From Cercis canadensis (taxonomy: Eukaryota > Streptophyta > Magnoliopsida > Fabales > Fabaceae): a stretch of 64,000 nt of DNA. The first letter of the stretch is position 1; the number at the start of each line of letters is the position of its first letter. The DNA is taken from the NCBI GenBank assembly GCA_003255065.1, contig QAOA01002417.1, positions 1,312,122 through 1,376,121 on the forward strand, written 5' to 3'. Position numbers and translations under genes: made by a program. Shown piece by piece: positions 41,415 through 54,543 of this stretch. The notes beneath the pieces are model-generated. The model made no database searches, was not told the DNA's origin, and saw nothing but the letters and a program-made list of their open reading frames with translations.

Positions 41415-42213
41415 GGCTTAATTGCAATTTTGATCCCTATTTTAACCACTTGAACGTTTTGGTTCCCTTCTTTAAAAATGAATTATTAAGTGCTTTTATA
41501 TTCATAAAATATATAATTTTAGTCAATTTATCTTTAAGTCAAAATTCTTAGATTTATTTCAAGGTGTAAAGTTCTTTGATTCATAATCCCACCATTCAGA
41601 TTGAAGGGCTACATCTTGTGAACCTTCTCACTAAATTTGAGTTCGATCTAACGGTGAAACTCAGTCCAAAATACCAAAATCATANCCTTATTTTAACCAC
41701 TTGAACGTTTTGGTTCTCTTTTTTAAAAATGAATTATTGAGTGCTTTTATATTCATAAAATATATAATTTTAGTCAATTTATCTTTAAGTCAAAATTCTT
41801 AGGTTTATTTCAAGGTGTAAAGTTCTTTGATTCATAATCCCACCATTCAGATTGAAGGGCTATATCTTGTGAACCTTCTCACTAAATTTGAGTTCGATCT
41901 AACGGTGAAACTCAGTCCAAAATACCAAAATCATAAGTTTTCATCTAATAAAAAATTTAAGCATATTCACCGTTAGATCGAACTAAAATTTTGATGGAAA
42001 GATTCACAAGACGTAACTCTTCAATCTGAACGATGAGATTATAAATTAGAGAACTTTACACCTTAAAATAAACTTAAGAATTTTGACTTAAAGATAAATG
42101 AACTAAACTTGTATATTTTATGAATATAGAGGGACTCAATAGTTCATTTTTAAAGAAGAATGACCAAAACGTTCAAGTGATTAAAATAAAGGAATCAAAA
42201 TTACAATTAAACC
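41415..42213. mobile_element. Mutator-like non-autonomous element with 9-bp target duplication
   Basis: Long arms of about 240 bp, 41415 inward and 42213 inward, are inverted copies. Both ends read GGYTTAATTGYAATTTTGAT. The flanks TTAATGATA at 41406-41414 and 42214-42222 are identical 9-mers, the target-site length of Mutator-like transposons. No transposase is encoded. The 799-bp length includes a second copy of 250 bp of the left arm placed directly after a single N at 41685. If that copy is an assembly artefact, the real element is about 550 bp. Confidence 0.85.
41436..41935. repeat. Tandem 249/250-bp copies flanking a single N
   Basis: 41436-41684 and 41686-41935 are near-identical (roughly 98%, a handful of substitutions) and separated only by the N at 41685. 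Both end CCAAAATCATA. This is either a real tandem copy or two overlapping contig ends left unmerged. Confidence 0.85.
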
Positions 42214-42791
42214 TTAATGATACGAAGACGAAGACGCTCCCTTCACACTTTAATATTTCAACTAGAGGATCCCGTGTCATGGAGACCCAAATCATTGAGA
42301 TAAGGTTGATTTGTGTGACATTGACAGAATAGGATAAGTATCTGGAGGACAGATAATGAGACAATAAAAGCTAGTGCGTATGTGATCAGGATACTTCATT
42401 TTTTTTTCAAAAGTACACGAGAGCCATGACTTTAGTCCTTCAAATACGACATTAGTTGCCTGTGTTTAGAGATTGCCTTCACAATTTTTGCTGTGAATTC
42501 GACAAAAACGTCAGTAAAAATTTATGTTACAATTACGATCCCCTCAATATATCTGATATCAATATCAGCCATTACTTCAAATTCAGCTTCATTTGGTCTT
42601 CTAGATTCCTTGAGTTTCAACTGAAATTACAGTCAATAACAGGCCTGCTGCTTTTAGATGACCCATCCCAGAAAAAAATGTATAAAGATTTCACGTAACC
42701 CAACAATCTACGCTTTATACTATAACTACATCAAATGCCACAATGACCAAATATTGCAATTGCTCAAATGCAATCCCCCTCAGAGACAAAT

Positions 42792-44738
42792 TTAAGTCTC
42801 CATGATTCGCCAGAGTTGGTCATTTACATCAAACATGTTCTTATATTTGAAATATGAATTCTCTTGACTTAGACCGAGTAGCAATGAGTTCCAAATAAAA
42901 GGATCAGGAAGGATGCCCTTCTCTATCATTTCCATAAGCAGGAGCAATGCCTTTTGAAGGTCACCCTTCCTACAAAGGGCGTCAATCGAAGGGCTGTAAC
43001 TTTCTGTGTTAGGTACACCACCTCTTGTAACAATGTCTTCCTTGAACTTCAAGGCACCGTCAACTTTTCCTTGCCTACAAAACCCACTGATGATAGCATT
43101 GAATGTAGATGCAGTAGGAAAACAATTATTAACAATCATTTCATTCATCAGCTCAATTGCTTCCCTTACACAACCTTCTCGAGAAAATCTACAAACAAGG
43201 CCGTCATAAACAAGAATACTGGGAACCCCGCCTTCGTTAAGCATTTTATCATAAATCCTCTTTGCATCCTCAATAGCCCCCTCTTTGCAGTGCCTTAAAA
43301 TTGTTACACTTCTGTCAACCGCTCTAGGAAACAATTTTCCCATCTTTTTTAGAAACTCAACTGCCTCATCCAAACGATTTTGCTTGAATAGACCATATAC
43401 TATGCTATTATAAGGACTGATACGTCCCTTAGATCCTTCTTTGCTGTCCTCCATTAGTTCCAAAATCGTAAAACCTTCTTTGATTCTTCCTACTGAACAC
43501 AAACCTCTAATTATTGCGTCATATGTAATGAAGTTCGGTTTTATTCCATCTGTTTTCATATCATGAAAAAGATTGAGAGCCAAATCTAACATCCCCGACT
43601 CACAAAAACCAGATATCAGTATATTATAGGTGTCTACATTGGGAAGACAGCCTTTAATTTCCATCTCCTTCAGAAAATGAAGCCCAACTTTCGCTTTTCC
43701 CAATCTACAAAATCCCTTTATCAGGGTGTTATAAGCCACAGCATCAACTAAACCTCCCATGCTCTCTACTCTCTCTAAAACCTCCACTGCCTCCGTTACA
43801 CGGCCAACATTGCATAAAATTTCCACCATCTTAGTTATTGTAACAACATCGGGCACAAACCCCATGCTAAAGCTCTTCTCTAGCAGCACAAGAGCTTGAA
43901 CTAAATTCTCTTCCTTACAATACCCAGTTATCAATATATTAAATGTCACATCATTTGGTTCCTTCATTTCATTCATCAAGCTTCTTGCCCTCCCAACTTT
44001 CCCATTTCTGCAAAGAGCATGAAGCAATGTGTTGTAAATCACAGTATTTAGTGTGATTCCCCGAGACTTCATCAGCTGCAGCAACTTAAAACCTTCACCT
44101 ATTCTGTTTGTCAAGCAAAGCCCTTTCATTAGAATCCCAAAAGTATAATCATCACCATCAATACCACTTGCCATCATCTCCTTCCTATAAAACTCCCTAG
44201 CTATGTCGATATCCTCCTTCACAAGAACATCCAATATTGAATTGAAAATCCTCAAAGATGGTTTGCTATCAAACCCATAAACTAAATCAATAACTTTGAT
44301 AACTTGCCGTATCATCCTTGCTCGGCCGAGGCCTCGAATGATAGTGATGAATATATCATCACCCGGGGGTGACCCAATTGAGTTAGGCATTTCATCGAGC
44401 AGTTGCTTGACATTATCAAACCGTCGGAAAGTGCAGAGCTTGTGGATCAAGGCACGGTATGTGGACCGAGAGTGAACAAAGTTGGGGAGTTTAGAGGCCC
44501 ATCTGAAAGTTTGCAGTGCTTGCGATGCAGATTTCTGCTCCAGTATTAGATGAGAAACGTGCTCGTGGGTTGGGACAGGTGAAGAAGAAGAAGAAGATGC
44601 AGATGATGAAATGGACTTGAATTGGAAGCTGAAAAAACACCTTGGATAAGCAAAACGGGTTGAAGAGAAAATAGCATATGCCAACGCCTCGCAGGGTTTG
44701 GGCATCGGATGCTGTGGCGCTGCTTCTCGCAATTCCAT
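42792..44738 (-). CDS. P-class pentatricopeptide repeat protein
   Basis: An intronless 648-aa frame. P-class PPR proteins bind organellar RNA and act in its processing, stability or translation. The first roughly 55 residues are a Ser-rich, basic, acid-poor presequence ([14 protein letters not shown], then a Ser run), consistent with import into mitochondria; this is inferred. About a dozen PPR motifs follow. Clear units include [80 protein letters not shown] and [20 protein letters not shown]. There is no E, DYW or SMR domain. A second in-frame Met (MPKPCEAL) lies 11 codons in and could be the true start. From memory it resembles At2g17525, which neighbours an SRPK gene in Arabidopsis. Confidence 0.92.
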   Translation of the reverse strand: MELREAAPQHPMPKPCEALAYAIFSSTRFAYPRCFFSFQFKSISSSASSSSSSPVPTHEHVSHLILEQKSASQALQTFRWASKLPNFVHSRSTYRALIHKLCTFRRFDNVKQLLDEMPNSIGSPPGDDIFITIIRGLGRARMIRQVIKVIDLVYGFDSKPSLRIFNSILDVLVKEDIDIAREFYRKEMMASGIDGDDYTFGILMKGLCLTNRIGEGFKLLQLMKSRGITLNTVIYNTLLHALCRNGKVGRARSLMNEMKEPNDVTFNILITGYCKEENLVQALVLLEKSFSMGFVPDVVTITKMVEILCNVGRVTEAVEVLERVESMGGLVDAVAYNTLIKGFCRLGKAKVGLHFLKEMEIKGCLPNVDTYNILISGFCESGMLDLALNLFHDMKTDGIKPNFITYDAIIRGLCSVGRIKEGFTILELMEDSKEGSKGRISPYNSIVYGLFKQNRLDEAVEFLKKMGKLFPRAVDRSVTILRHCKEGAIEDAKRIYDKMLNEGGVPSILVYDGLVCRFSREGCVREAIELMNEMIVNNCFPTASTFNAIISGFCRQGKVDGALKFKEDIVTRGGVPNTESYSPSIDALCRKGDLQKALLLLMEMIEKGILPDPFIWNSLLLGLSQENSYFKYKNMFDVNDQLWRIMET

Positions 44739-45695
44739 CAGCGTACACCGTTTTTCCCAACTATTAGGCGGAGTAATTGGGGTTTGCCCAACGACATCGT
44801 TTTATTGTGTTTATTTGTATCCATTGGACCATTGCCGGGGCTCAATGGTCATGATCATTTTTCCCTTGTTGAACAAAAATGCAAACACCTATAGGAAAAG
44901 CTCTCAACTTTTGTATTTATATTGTTAACTAAGTAGATAATTCTGAAGTAACTTGTAAAAGCTGCATAATTGTAATTGTAAATGTTACATGAGTAGCAGT
45001 ACTCTCAAGTCTTAACCAAGTAAAAGAAAAATGAAACTTTATGATTTTAAATAGACCCATACAATTGTCTAGTTTCCTGAATGCAAAAATTATATAAGTA
45101 ACGTACTAGCATTACTCATTGTCTGCGACTTTAATTTAAAGCGACGTTGTACAGATTCTCCGACAGGAAGAAAAAAAACAGAGTGATGGTTCTTTACAAA
45201 TTTACAATTGCTCAAATAAAATATATAAAAGACAAATTAATAAAAAGTTCAAAAGAATTGCTTCATAGTTCTTCTTCTTGCATTCACTGGAAGTCACCGT
45301 TGAGTTGTTTGGTGTCACTTCCTCGCAGTAATCAATGGGGAAAACAGCTGAAGGAGATTTGTTTAGAAGAGCCATTTCTTGAAAGCATGAGTTCATGAGT
45401 TGAACTCGAAGCTGGCTGTGCATACAAGGCCAAAACCACTTCCAAAGCAGGCCAGTGACAATGTACACTTGATAATTGGTGTAATATATAATCAAAAAAC
45501 ACAAGTGAAGAAGGCTCTGATAGATAGATAGATGCTTCAAAATTCAAACTGTTACAAACAGTCTCACATTACGATTGATCTTGAGCAATCAGCAATCTTC
45601 AATGGCAGTAGGGAATAGCAGTCACTCAGAAAAATCCCCCACCTATTGTTGTCTAAACTCTAATTCAGTCTGTACAAGTCACTGATAGGCCTTGT
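44739..45695. other. Spacer between PPR and PP2C genes
   Basis: The PPR promoter side and PP2C 3' flank meet here. No protein-like frame or structural RNA is recognised. Confidence 0.6.
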
Positions 45696-48331
45696 TCATC
45701 TACCATTCAAGACACCCTTGAGAAGATCCAGGCCTTCAGCTGATATGCTCCTCCTCCTATGAGATCTGGGAATTTCGATTTTCGGAGGTGGGTCTTGTGA
45801 GAAACAGACCACCACAACTGTGAGATTGTCACATGAGTTGCGTTGGAGTGCCTCCTTCACAAGTGCCTTTGAGCACCTCTCTGGATCATTATGCTGCATC
45901 AGCTCCTTCCTCACCATTGTAACAGCACACTGGCTGCTCATCACATCCCATAATCCGTCACAGCCCAGTATCAAAAACTCATCTTCTTCTGTCAGAAGAA
46001 TCTCCTCCAATTCAGGCTCTGAGCTTAAAGGACTTTTTGAACCTTTAGAGCCCTTGATGTGCCAGTCTCCAAGAGCCCGTGCCACTGATAGTTGGCCGTT
46101 GAGGTACCCATCATAGATGACACCACCCAGTTTCTCAATTCTTAATCTTTCAGAAGTGCAATTTGGTTTATGGTCTTTAGAAAGTTCAATGGCTCTTCCC
46201 CGTTTGCCCAATACAGCACGGGAATCCCCAGCATTGGCAATTAGAGTCATCCTGCAAAAGTATAAAAATATTTTAACAAACAGGAATTATACTTATTACT
46301 TTACAGCAGCTTCTGTAATTTATCAGCAGGAGCAAACAATGAAACTTGTTTGCATTTAGCAACAGTAGGTAGGTCTAAATTAATAATACGGTGGTTGTTA
46401 CCTTCCCAACATAAGGGCTGTCAAAGCAGTGGTGCCTGAGGAACTATCAAGGGCTTTAGCATCTGCAAATGCATGATCAGCCTTCGCAAATGCACTCTTA
46501 ACAGCCTTCTTTATGCCAGATGGGAAATGGGAGTCTTCAACGATTAACTTAAGGATGTTCTTTTTGGTAAATGATGCTGCATCAGTACCACCATGTCCAT
46601 CAAATACCTGTAGAGGACAATACACAACCTGAGTATCTACAAGGCATGCAAACGGCTATCTCATGTTAGAATATTAACCAATGCATATAGTCAACCAAAT
46701 ATTTACTACATATTGGAGTTCAGATATTAATCAATGCAAGTCCTTGGGGATCCAGTGATTATTCCGTGTTCAGACAATTCAGTTATATTATATGGCCTGT
46801 AAACAATTTACTTTCAAATTGCTCAGATACGAAGAAAACCAACACGTTCCAGCTGTTAAATAATAGAATTGATCTAACTCAATAAGAAGTTACATACCCC
46901 ATAAAATGCCCCTGGGGAAGGGAAATTAGCTCCTGGACCAACATTTTCACAGAGGTTATCAAGACAGATGTACTCATCCTCCATGTACTGCTTTGGTCCT
47001 TTCTCAGAACAGCTTCCAGATCGAAATACAGGTAGAAACTCTGATTTTTCTTCTGGGGGTGATTTGAGGCCAGTAATCCCAATTTCTGAGTCCTAGACAG
47101 AAGAGAATAGGGGGTGATTATTAGTTAAGATTTGTATGAAAAGATTTTAATTAAATAAGTATAGCCACAAATCGATGCCTTGAAAAAAAAAAAAAAAAGC
47201 AAACTATCTTCTTCCTATGCCCAAAGATGCATGTCTCCATCTATGGTTTTACATTGATATCACTCAACTTGAAACAAACTGGTCAAAGCAACGATGATAT
47301 GAACCAATGACGCAGACAGTTGCTGAGAAGTTTAATAGTAGAATATCATGGTACCAACTTCTTGCAAGAAGGTTCTGTAATCATCTATGCAGGACAATCC
47401 TCAACAAGAATCCCTTTAAATTTTTTTGGCATTTTGCAATAAATGCAGACTCGGAGTACGGACCCAGCCTCTTTCATAACACAACAATTAGTAAGTCTTA
47501 GAGGGTCCAGAAAACATTGCTTATTACTTCATAATAGGAAAAAACAATGACAGATAATGTGCCAAACTTTCCTAAATTCAAGGTTTCCACTAGATCCAGA
47601 TGATCGATGCTGTCATTTGAAAAGGAGAAGAAAAAGAAGAGCTAGTTTTTTTTTGCTGCATTAACAGAATGTATCGTGATACCTAAAATCCAATAACACA
47701 GGAGCTTCTACTTTCATGTTTCACTTAGACACGTGCTTACTATTGTTATAACCCATCCTTTGTGTTTCTAAGCTACCACAAGACATTTTTGGGGCAAAAA
47801 GCCCAGGTGAGGGCTGCAAATGATCAGCTTCATTTTGATGTTGGTGTTACGATGCATATAATCATAGAGCTCATTACGAAAATTCCACCATTTCAAGCAA
47901 ACAAACAGGTGAAGATAATGTCTCAGTTGTTGTTACAATGCAAAATCCATCAGCGTATTCATCCTAACTCCAAACAAAAGTACAAATCCTAACCAAAGGA
48001 TCAACTACTCATGCCTCGGTTGTTGAGAAATGTTTGTTATTTTCAATAAAATCTAAATGAAGATGATAATGTCTGAATCTCAATAAGCTTGAAGTCAGAA
48101 CAAACAAGATGGGATTTCAATTTTCATTATACTAACCGCTTCAGCCAGCCATGAAGAGCTGCTCCAATGGCGCGTTGCTGAAAGATCTCTAGGAGGTCTC
48201 CCAATATTCTGATTTAAATTTCCCACGGTATCACCATTTTGATCCTCCATAGCAGATACACTATTATTGCCCTTAATGCACCCACAAGTTAATGTAGTTG
48301 TCTGAGGCGAGCAATCACTCCCCGGAGCCAT
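45696..48331 (-). CDS. PP2C protein phosphatase
   Basis: Predicted 383 aa from exons 48331-48137, 47092-46898, 46607-46402 and 46251-45696, all GT-AG and in phase. PP2Cs are Mn/Mg-dependent Ser/Thr phosphatases. Conserved blocks in order: [18 protein letters not shown] (about 89-106), FYGVFDGHGG (128-137, metal-binding Asp and Gly), [22 protein letters not shown] (202-213), [25 protein letters not shown] and [11 protein letters not shown]. The catalytic set appears complete. The 65-residue N-terminus (with RPPRDLS and [12 protein letters not shown]) and the short tail ending KGVLNGR resemble the plant PP2C27/PP2C47 group. Its neighbour is a GLR cluster, as I recall for At3g51470 and At3g51480. 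The ABA-clade PP2C features are not evident. Confidence 0.95.
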
Positions 48332-48538
48332 CCTTTTCCCTTAAACATAAAGCAACCGCAAATACCCAGAACCGAAAAAATCGTCCTTAGCTGGATTCCA
48401 GAAATTTCCCAAAAGAAAATGCTCTTCAAGCAACCGCCATAGCCCACAGACAACCCATTTTTAGAAAACCCCAAAGGATCATACAGCGAAAAACAGCTGT
48501 CCAAAATGTGGGTTTGCACTTGATCCAAGAATCAAAAT

Positions 48539-48682
48539 TCAGGCCAACCCCAGAACCTGGAAGATATACAGATCACAAGAACCGGTTCTTTTGCGACCGA
48601 GAAAAAAACTATAGCCTTTCTTAGCTTTGATTTTCTCGGGAATCAAACACATGGTCGTGCCAAGCTCTGAGCTTTCTAGCAT
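48539..48682 (-). promoter_or_regulatory. uORF of 47 codons in the PP2C leader
   Basis: An ATG at 48682 opens a 47-codon frame (MLESSELGTTMCLIPEKIKA...) that ends about 207 nt before the coding start. It would be in the transcript if initiation follows the TATA-like box near 48822-48831. Conservation is unknown. Confidence 0.4.
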
Positions 48683-48821
48683 TACGGAACAAACCCAGCC
48701 GAGAAATGAAGACCCAATTTCGGAGAAATGCGAATAAGGAGCAAGAAGATGGTAAAACCAGAGCTGAGTAGTAGGGAAGGGTGGTGGTGGTTCGTTAAGA
48801 GGAAAGAGAAAGTAGAAGGAC

Positions 48822-48831
48822 ATATATATAT
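48822..48831 (-). promoter_or_regulatory. TATA-like box of the PP2C gene
   Basis: TATATATATG-type sequence on the minus strand, followed by pyrimidine-rich sequence. It would place transcription start near 48790 and give a leader of about 450 nt. Confidence 0.4.
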
Positions 48832-48839
48832 GAAAGGGT

Positions 48840-49935
48840 GATTGGCAATGGCAGGTTTTCCGGTCGCCATTGTAGCGGTTGTAAGGGAGATTGTTGTGGT
48901 GACACGTGGCCACTTGGGTCGCTTATGTTGCGATTTGCAATACTAGTTGACCGGATAGCCTTTGAATCTGTATCTCTGACCCTGCGGCAGAGGCAGAAGA
49001 AGAAGCCTTTGCCTTTTGTCACCGTTCGCGTTTAGATTCACTTCCACACTGATGTTTACACTCTCGCATCGTTACAAGTTGATATAAAATAGTTTCCTTT
49101 TTAGGAATATAATAATAAATAAATAAAACAAAACATTATCCTTCTTGAATATAAGATTATATGTCCTCCTTGATAAATTTGGAAAAAAAAATTAAGATAA
49201 TTTAACTCTGTTTGTCAAATAATAATTTTTTTTTTCAAATTACCAATTATGGTGAAACAATTTTCTTTTTTTTGGGAGAGGGGTGAAATAATCTTTATAA
49301 GTAATATTTGAATAAATTTTAAATTAGAAAGTATTTGGATTTGGTACTTAATGCCAGTACATTAATTTAAGTTTTTAGAAAAGACAGGAATGTTGAAATT
49401 TATATGTATCCTTCATGAAGATTTTTTTTTTATCTACCCCAAGTTACACAATAGGAGTATGAGTTAACCTATCTACTTCTAAAATTTTACACAATAGAAT
49501 TTAAACACAAAACTTTCATAATTAAATAGTAAATATTTAACTATTATAATGTCCCTTTAACCTTTTTAAATTCTTGTTACAAGGATATGTCAACTCATGC
49601 CTTTTTTTTAACTTTTTCTTTTTCGTCTTACCTCGTGCATGAAATTGTTCAAAAGCACAAGAGCTCATGCCATGAAATTGTGTAAAATCATATTCCCTAG
49701 CTTATTAATATGCAAATCTCAAATTCAACTGCATGTAATTAACAAATCCATGATTGAAAGTGGACGCTGCAGGAAGCAGAGATATTTTGAAGGCAGTGAC
49801 TTAACTAGGCTTGGGTTGGGGATGCAACATCATAGATCCAAAAATATAAAATTGGTTAAATCAGGATTATGAGTAGTGGCCCCAGCAAAATCTGTACTCA
49901 AGGTAATTAAATAGCACTAGCTGGAGCCGAGAACT
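48840..49935. other. Spacer between PP2C and the GLR cluster
   Basis: AT-rich sequence after the PP2C promoter. The frame at 49639-49872 has no recognisable motif. GLR-like coding similarity begins just beyond this stretch. Confidence 0.6.
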
Positions 49936-51489
49936 ATATGGAGTAGTCTGGGCTGGAGAGACAACAGTAAAGCCTCGCGGATGGGTTTATCCAAACAATG
50001 AAAAACATTTTGAGAATTAGTTTAGATTCTAAATCAAAACATTTTTCGAGAAATTTTTTATCAAGTGGAAGGCACTGAAGCCACTGATACTATATAGCAT
50101 CTCACATCAATTTATTCCAGGTATTGATGGTCATCATTACCCAAATTCAGATCAGCTCCTGCATATGGTCACAGCTGGTGTAAGCATGCAATATGAAGTA
50201 AACTTCTCGTTAATGCATTTATGTCATGTATCCTTTATTCATGCTTTTGGGTTTCTTCCTTTTAGGTCTATGATCAGCCAAGGATTTATGGGGCACTGAT
50301 TCTACGTTTTAAATTTTTTTATTAAATTTTTTTAGTAATTTTGAGAGCCCTATTTTTGTAATGTAATCCTCATTGAATTATTTATAGATTTGTTGCTGTC
50401 TATGATGCTTGGTTGGTGACATTTCAATCACCACTAACTGGACAAGGATGGTGGATTTCACTTAGCCATATATTGAGTCTGGTTTGATTGTAGTGGCTCC
50501 AATCAAAAAGTTAAACTCTAGTGCCTCGGCCTTTTTGAGCCCCTTCACTCCAATAATGTGGTATGTCACTGGTTTATTTTTTCTTGTTGTGAGAACAATT
50601 ATTTAGATCCTGGAGAATAGGAAAAAATGACAATTTTAAGGAGTCATCTAGAGAACAAGTTGTTACTATCCTATGGTGAGTCCATATATTACTATTTTCT
50701 CTGCAACTTCCTATTGTCTGAGTTGTTTGATAATCATTATCCAAGTTAAATCATCTTCATTCATTTGGAAAGATAAAAAGATTTTTTTTTCTTTATTGGC
50801 AAGAAAGATCATAATATGTGAAAAACTAATTTTTTCAAACTAAGAGTGGCTGAAACTCTATTTTTGTATATAAATAGATCAATAGAGATATAGAGAATAT
50901 ATAGAAATTAATCTATTTTCAAATTTAGAAGGGCTTCTGACTATTTCTTGTAGGTTACAGATACTGATATATATATGAGAGTGCTTAGAACTTGCTCTTA
51001 CGTAATTAAAATATTATTTTGTGAACAAAAATCAGCACAGACAACTAACATAGTTTTCAAATATGAGAAGCCAGAAATATGTATGTGATTATTGTGAACA
51101 AGCTCTTACCATTGCTCACTTCATGTTCTAGAGGTGCATAGAGCTGCAGGTTTTCATGTTACTTAATGAGAAAGAAGAGAGCCTTAGAACACCTTCTCTG
51201 GTTGATTTGTCAACTGCCATTCTAAAGCTCTCAGAATGGGGAACTCCAGCGAATTCAAGACAAATGGTGAGGCAAAGTGCTTGCAGCACAGAAGGTGCAA
51301 AAGCAAGAAATAAACCGGCTTCAGTTTAAAAACTTTTGGGGCCTCTTTTTCTTTTGTGGGTTAGCATGCTTTCTTGCTCTCCTTGTGTATTTTATTCAGA
51401 TAGTGCACCAGTTCGTCAAGCATTATTCAGAGGAGTCTCAGTCATCTAGTTTGAGCTCAAGACCTGCACTTCTTCATTCATTTCTCTAA
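49936..51489 (+). pseudogene. Truncated glutamate receptor-like (GLR) pseudogene
   Basis: Pieces of a GLR gene lie in the right order. A ligand-domain start (GETTVKPRGWVYPNN near 49950-50005) is followed by degraded S1 sequence, then DGHHYPNSDQLLHMVTAG ending at a splice-like site near 50180. An M1 exon, with [15 protein letters not shown] and [12 protein letters not shown], spans about 50390-50675. A last exon, with [12 protein letters not shown] and QSACSTEGAKA, spans about 51190-51489. The amino-terminal domain and the two exons carrying the pore and gate are missing, and stops and frameshifts interrupt the rest. It sits upstream of two better-preserved GLR genes on the same strand, so it is a dead member of a tandem array. 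Confidence 0.88.
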
Positions 51490-52902
51490 TTTATGAGTGA
51501 AAACAATAGAAAGGCTTTCAATGAGAATTAAGCTTGAAAGTTAGCTTGCTGCAGAATCAGTTTCATAATTAGCAAATTGCAAATCTGTTATATTTTTTAG
51601 CTTAGAGTTTGTATAGTAACTGTTAATAAATGTACATGCAGCCTTTTTTATTACTTCTGAGATATGTTGTTTTAGGCAATAAAGGCATGCATGGTAGTAT
51701 TGGAGGAATGAATTCGTAAAAAAATGGATAAAAATGTGAAATATATAGAAACACTACACATAATTATAAATTGCACATTTTTTATTCTTAATTTCCACCC
51801 TTTTCTCTTGCAAACATAATTGTAAGAGAAAGGTGATCCAGGGAAAAGAAAAACAAAACAAAAAAATCTTTTGACACAAAGTGAAGCCAATAAACCCATC
51901 TGTACGAAGAAGTGAATTGTAATTAACATGTTCACTGAACAGTGGATAAAAATTGGCTTTCTACTTTCAAGTTAGAACAGCAAAATTTACAGTGATCAAT
52001 AGTGTATGACACAGCCGCCAGTTTAGAAGCTAAAGTAAAGACTAAAGTGCAATTATGTAGAGATGCTTAATTAGCCATTATGTCAGACACAACTTCCAAA
52101 CTATCATCTCACTTGGACTAAGATTAGTCCAATATTACCCAAACATTGATAATAGTGAACAATGATGCATCAAGCACAAAGATAATTGAGATAGAATCCT
52201 CATGCTGTGCTACATATTGAGTTTGCCAATTAGAAAGCATTACCCATTGAAAGTAGAATATTTTTATTGGAGAATTTATAATATCTTAATAAAAGTGTAG
52301 TTAGAAACTCCAACATGCCTTCTATTTTTAATATTAAAAAGAAAAAAGAGCACGCGTTTTAGCAACATTGAAGATGTGATTAATTCACAGAAATATGCAT
52401 AATTGGCTGCAATTTTCATCAAACAATCAATGGTGTGTTAAAGGAAGTTGAGGTTTAAAAATAATAAAATAACTTACTAGCAACCAATGAGAAGACGCTA
52501 AAATTAAGTATCCCAAGTTTTTTGTTCTGTCAAAAATATCATAATTGCTTAAGTGAATTTCTTTTTCTTTGGATGGAGAGGATGAATTTAAGAAGAATAA
52601 AAATATAGAGAGTCGTGCAGAATAGGATATAAATGGAGTTGTGAAAACACGTGAGGCTTTCCGTACTTCCTCCAGAATAGGATATCCCAATGTTCCAAAC
52701 ACGGAGTTGACTTGCAGAATTCAGCGTTTCCAACCTCCAAGCAATTAAGTATACATGACGGAGCCAAAACGTGTAACACGAATTTGACTAACTCACATCA
52801 AATTAATTTCTATAGTACACTATCATTTGACTTATTAAAAAAATTAAATTTTTATAAATTAATCTTTAAAAAATGTTTATTACAAAATAAACTTTTAATC
52901 CA

Positions 52903-52991
52903 ACCATTAAGATTTTTTAAAAATTGATTTCTATAAAAACACATAAANCATTAATATTTTTTAAAAATTGATTTCTATAAAAACACATAAA
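52903..52991. repeat. 43-bp duplicate flanking a single N
   Basis: 52905-52947 and 52949-52991 both read CATTAAKATTTTTTAAAAAT and end ACACATAAA, with one difference, separated only by the N at 52948. This is the same arrangement as at 41685. Confidence 0.85.
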
Positions 52992-54291
52992 TATTATTAC
53001 AAAATAATTTTTCAATCGTTAATGTTTAGACCAATTTATTACAAGTCTTGATAATTGAAGAATTATTTTATAATAATTTTTTTTCGAGAATTAGTAAGAT
53101 ATGATTTAGTACAATAATATCTTTGAACTTAAGATCTCTCACTTATTAGTGGGAATTAATGTATCTAAGTGATAAGTTATTGGTTTATATATAAAACACA
53201 TAAGATTCGTATCTTCGTATATTATATTGTTTACCTTTATTTATATCCTCTCACTTTCATTTTTATCCTCGTTATAAAGCAAATCTTAGAAGTCTACAAA
53301 CGGTAAAATATTTGTCAAGAATATGGGAACCCTTAAGACGTCACTTGAAGAAATTTGTACTCAAAAGTCAAAAGTAATTATTTTATCGTATTTATTAATA
53401 GCAGTGCCCTTAATCCTGTGTCTACACCATTAAGTCCTTATGATTCATTAATGTCATTGCGGCTCTCCTACTGAAATGATAATGTGATATTCTAACATTA
53501 TTTCAAAACGAGATAATAAATCATAGTACATTAGAAAAACAGCTTGAAATGGAATATTACACCGGATAAATTATATCACAAGATGACTTGGGAAATATGA
53601 ACGGGTAGAGAGAATAGTTTAATAGAAAAATGAGGATCCTATCCTCACGTTGATTTATAGAATTCACAAATTCTTCATTAAAAGAAGACGTGGCACATTG
53701 CAAAGCAGAGAGATTATTGTTTGTTTTTTTTTTTTGTTGTAATTTAAGGGGTGCAAACAGGACCCAAAAAAAAAAAAAAAAAAAACTAACTTGACTCATA
53801 TAAACAACTGCTATTCCCAGAGTAACCCCAATAATAGACTAAGGTTTTACCACTTGTATAAATTTGTCGTATATGATATATGAATCAAATTTCCTTCCTT
53901 AATTTGTCATATATATAAGATTTGTTTTGTTGGTACTTAGCACTTAGGAATTTATTATCTCAAAAGTTATCGTTTTGTTTTAAAGTAGTAGCCCCATTTT
54001 TGTGTCAAAGTCAATATCAGCCATTATGAATGCCACTCCTTTGCTGGCGACAATGGCCATTAATGAAGTGCCAATAGAACCACACACATCTTATTGTTGT
54101 CAATGGATGATGGCGATTCACGATTTGCACAGTTCCCAGTTCACACTTACGCGTGCATACCACATTGTACGTTTTAATTTTCCTTTGATGTTATCCGTAA
54201 AACTTTTAAGTGATCAGCACTATGTTACTATCTTATGTTAGTTTTTTATATTATATTTCTTATTTTCATATGGGATTTAATGAAAATTACA

Positions 54292-54543
54292 GTATAATTT
54301 TAGTATAATTGAGAATATCTCAAAAAATTGAGTCATTCAATATGTGTCAAGACATATAGTTTCTTATAAAATATAAGAACGACACGATATAAGAAATCGT
54401 GTCAGACAATAATTTTTTTAAGTTTATTTTTTAGCACGTTTTTTTATATCATGTTGTTATTATATTTTATGAGAAACTGTGTATTCTGACACATGTTAGT
54501 GACTTAATTTTTTAAGACTTTCACAATGATACTAAAATCACAC
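54292..54543. mobile_element. 252-bp TIR element (MITE-like)
   Basis: Inverted arms of about 95 bp face each other. They share RTRATTTTAGTAT, CAAAAAATTGAGTCA-like, ATGTGTCA and TTATAAAATATAA blocks. It has no coding capacity. No certain target duplication was found, so the superfamily is open. Confidence 0.65.

Noticed and set aside
48289-48528. 79-aa frame overlapping the PP2C start
   Set aside because: It begins with TTG, not ATG, so it is not a credible overlapping uORF.
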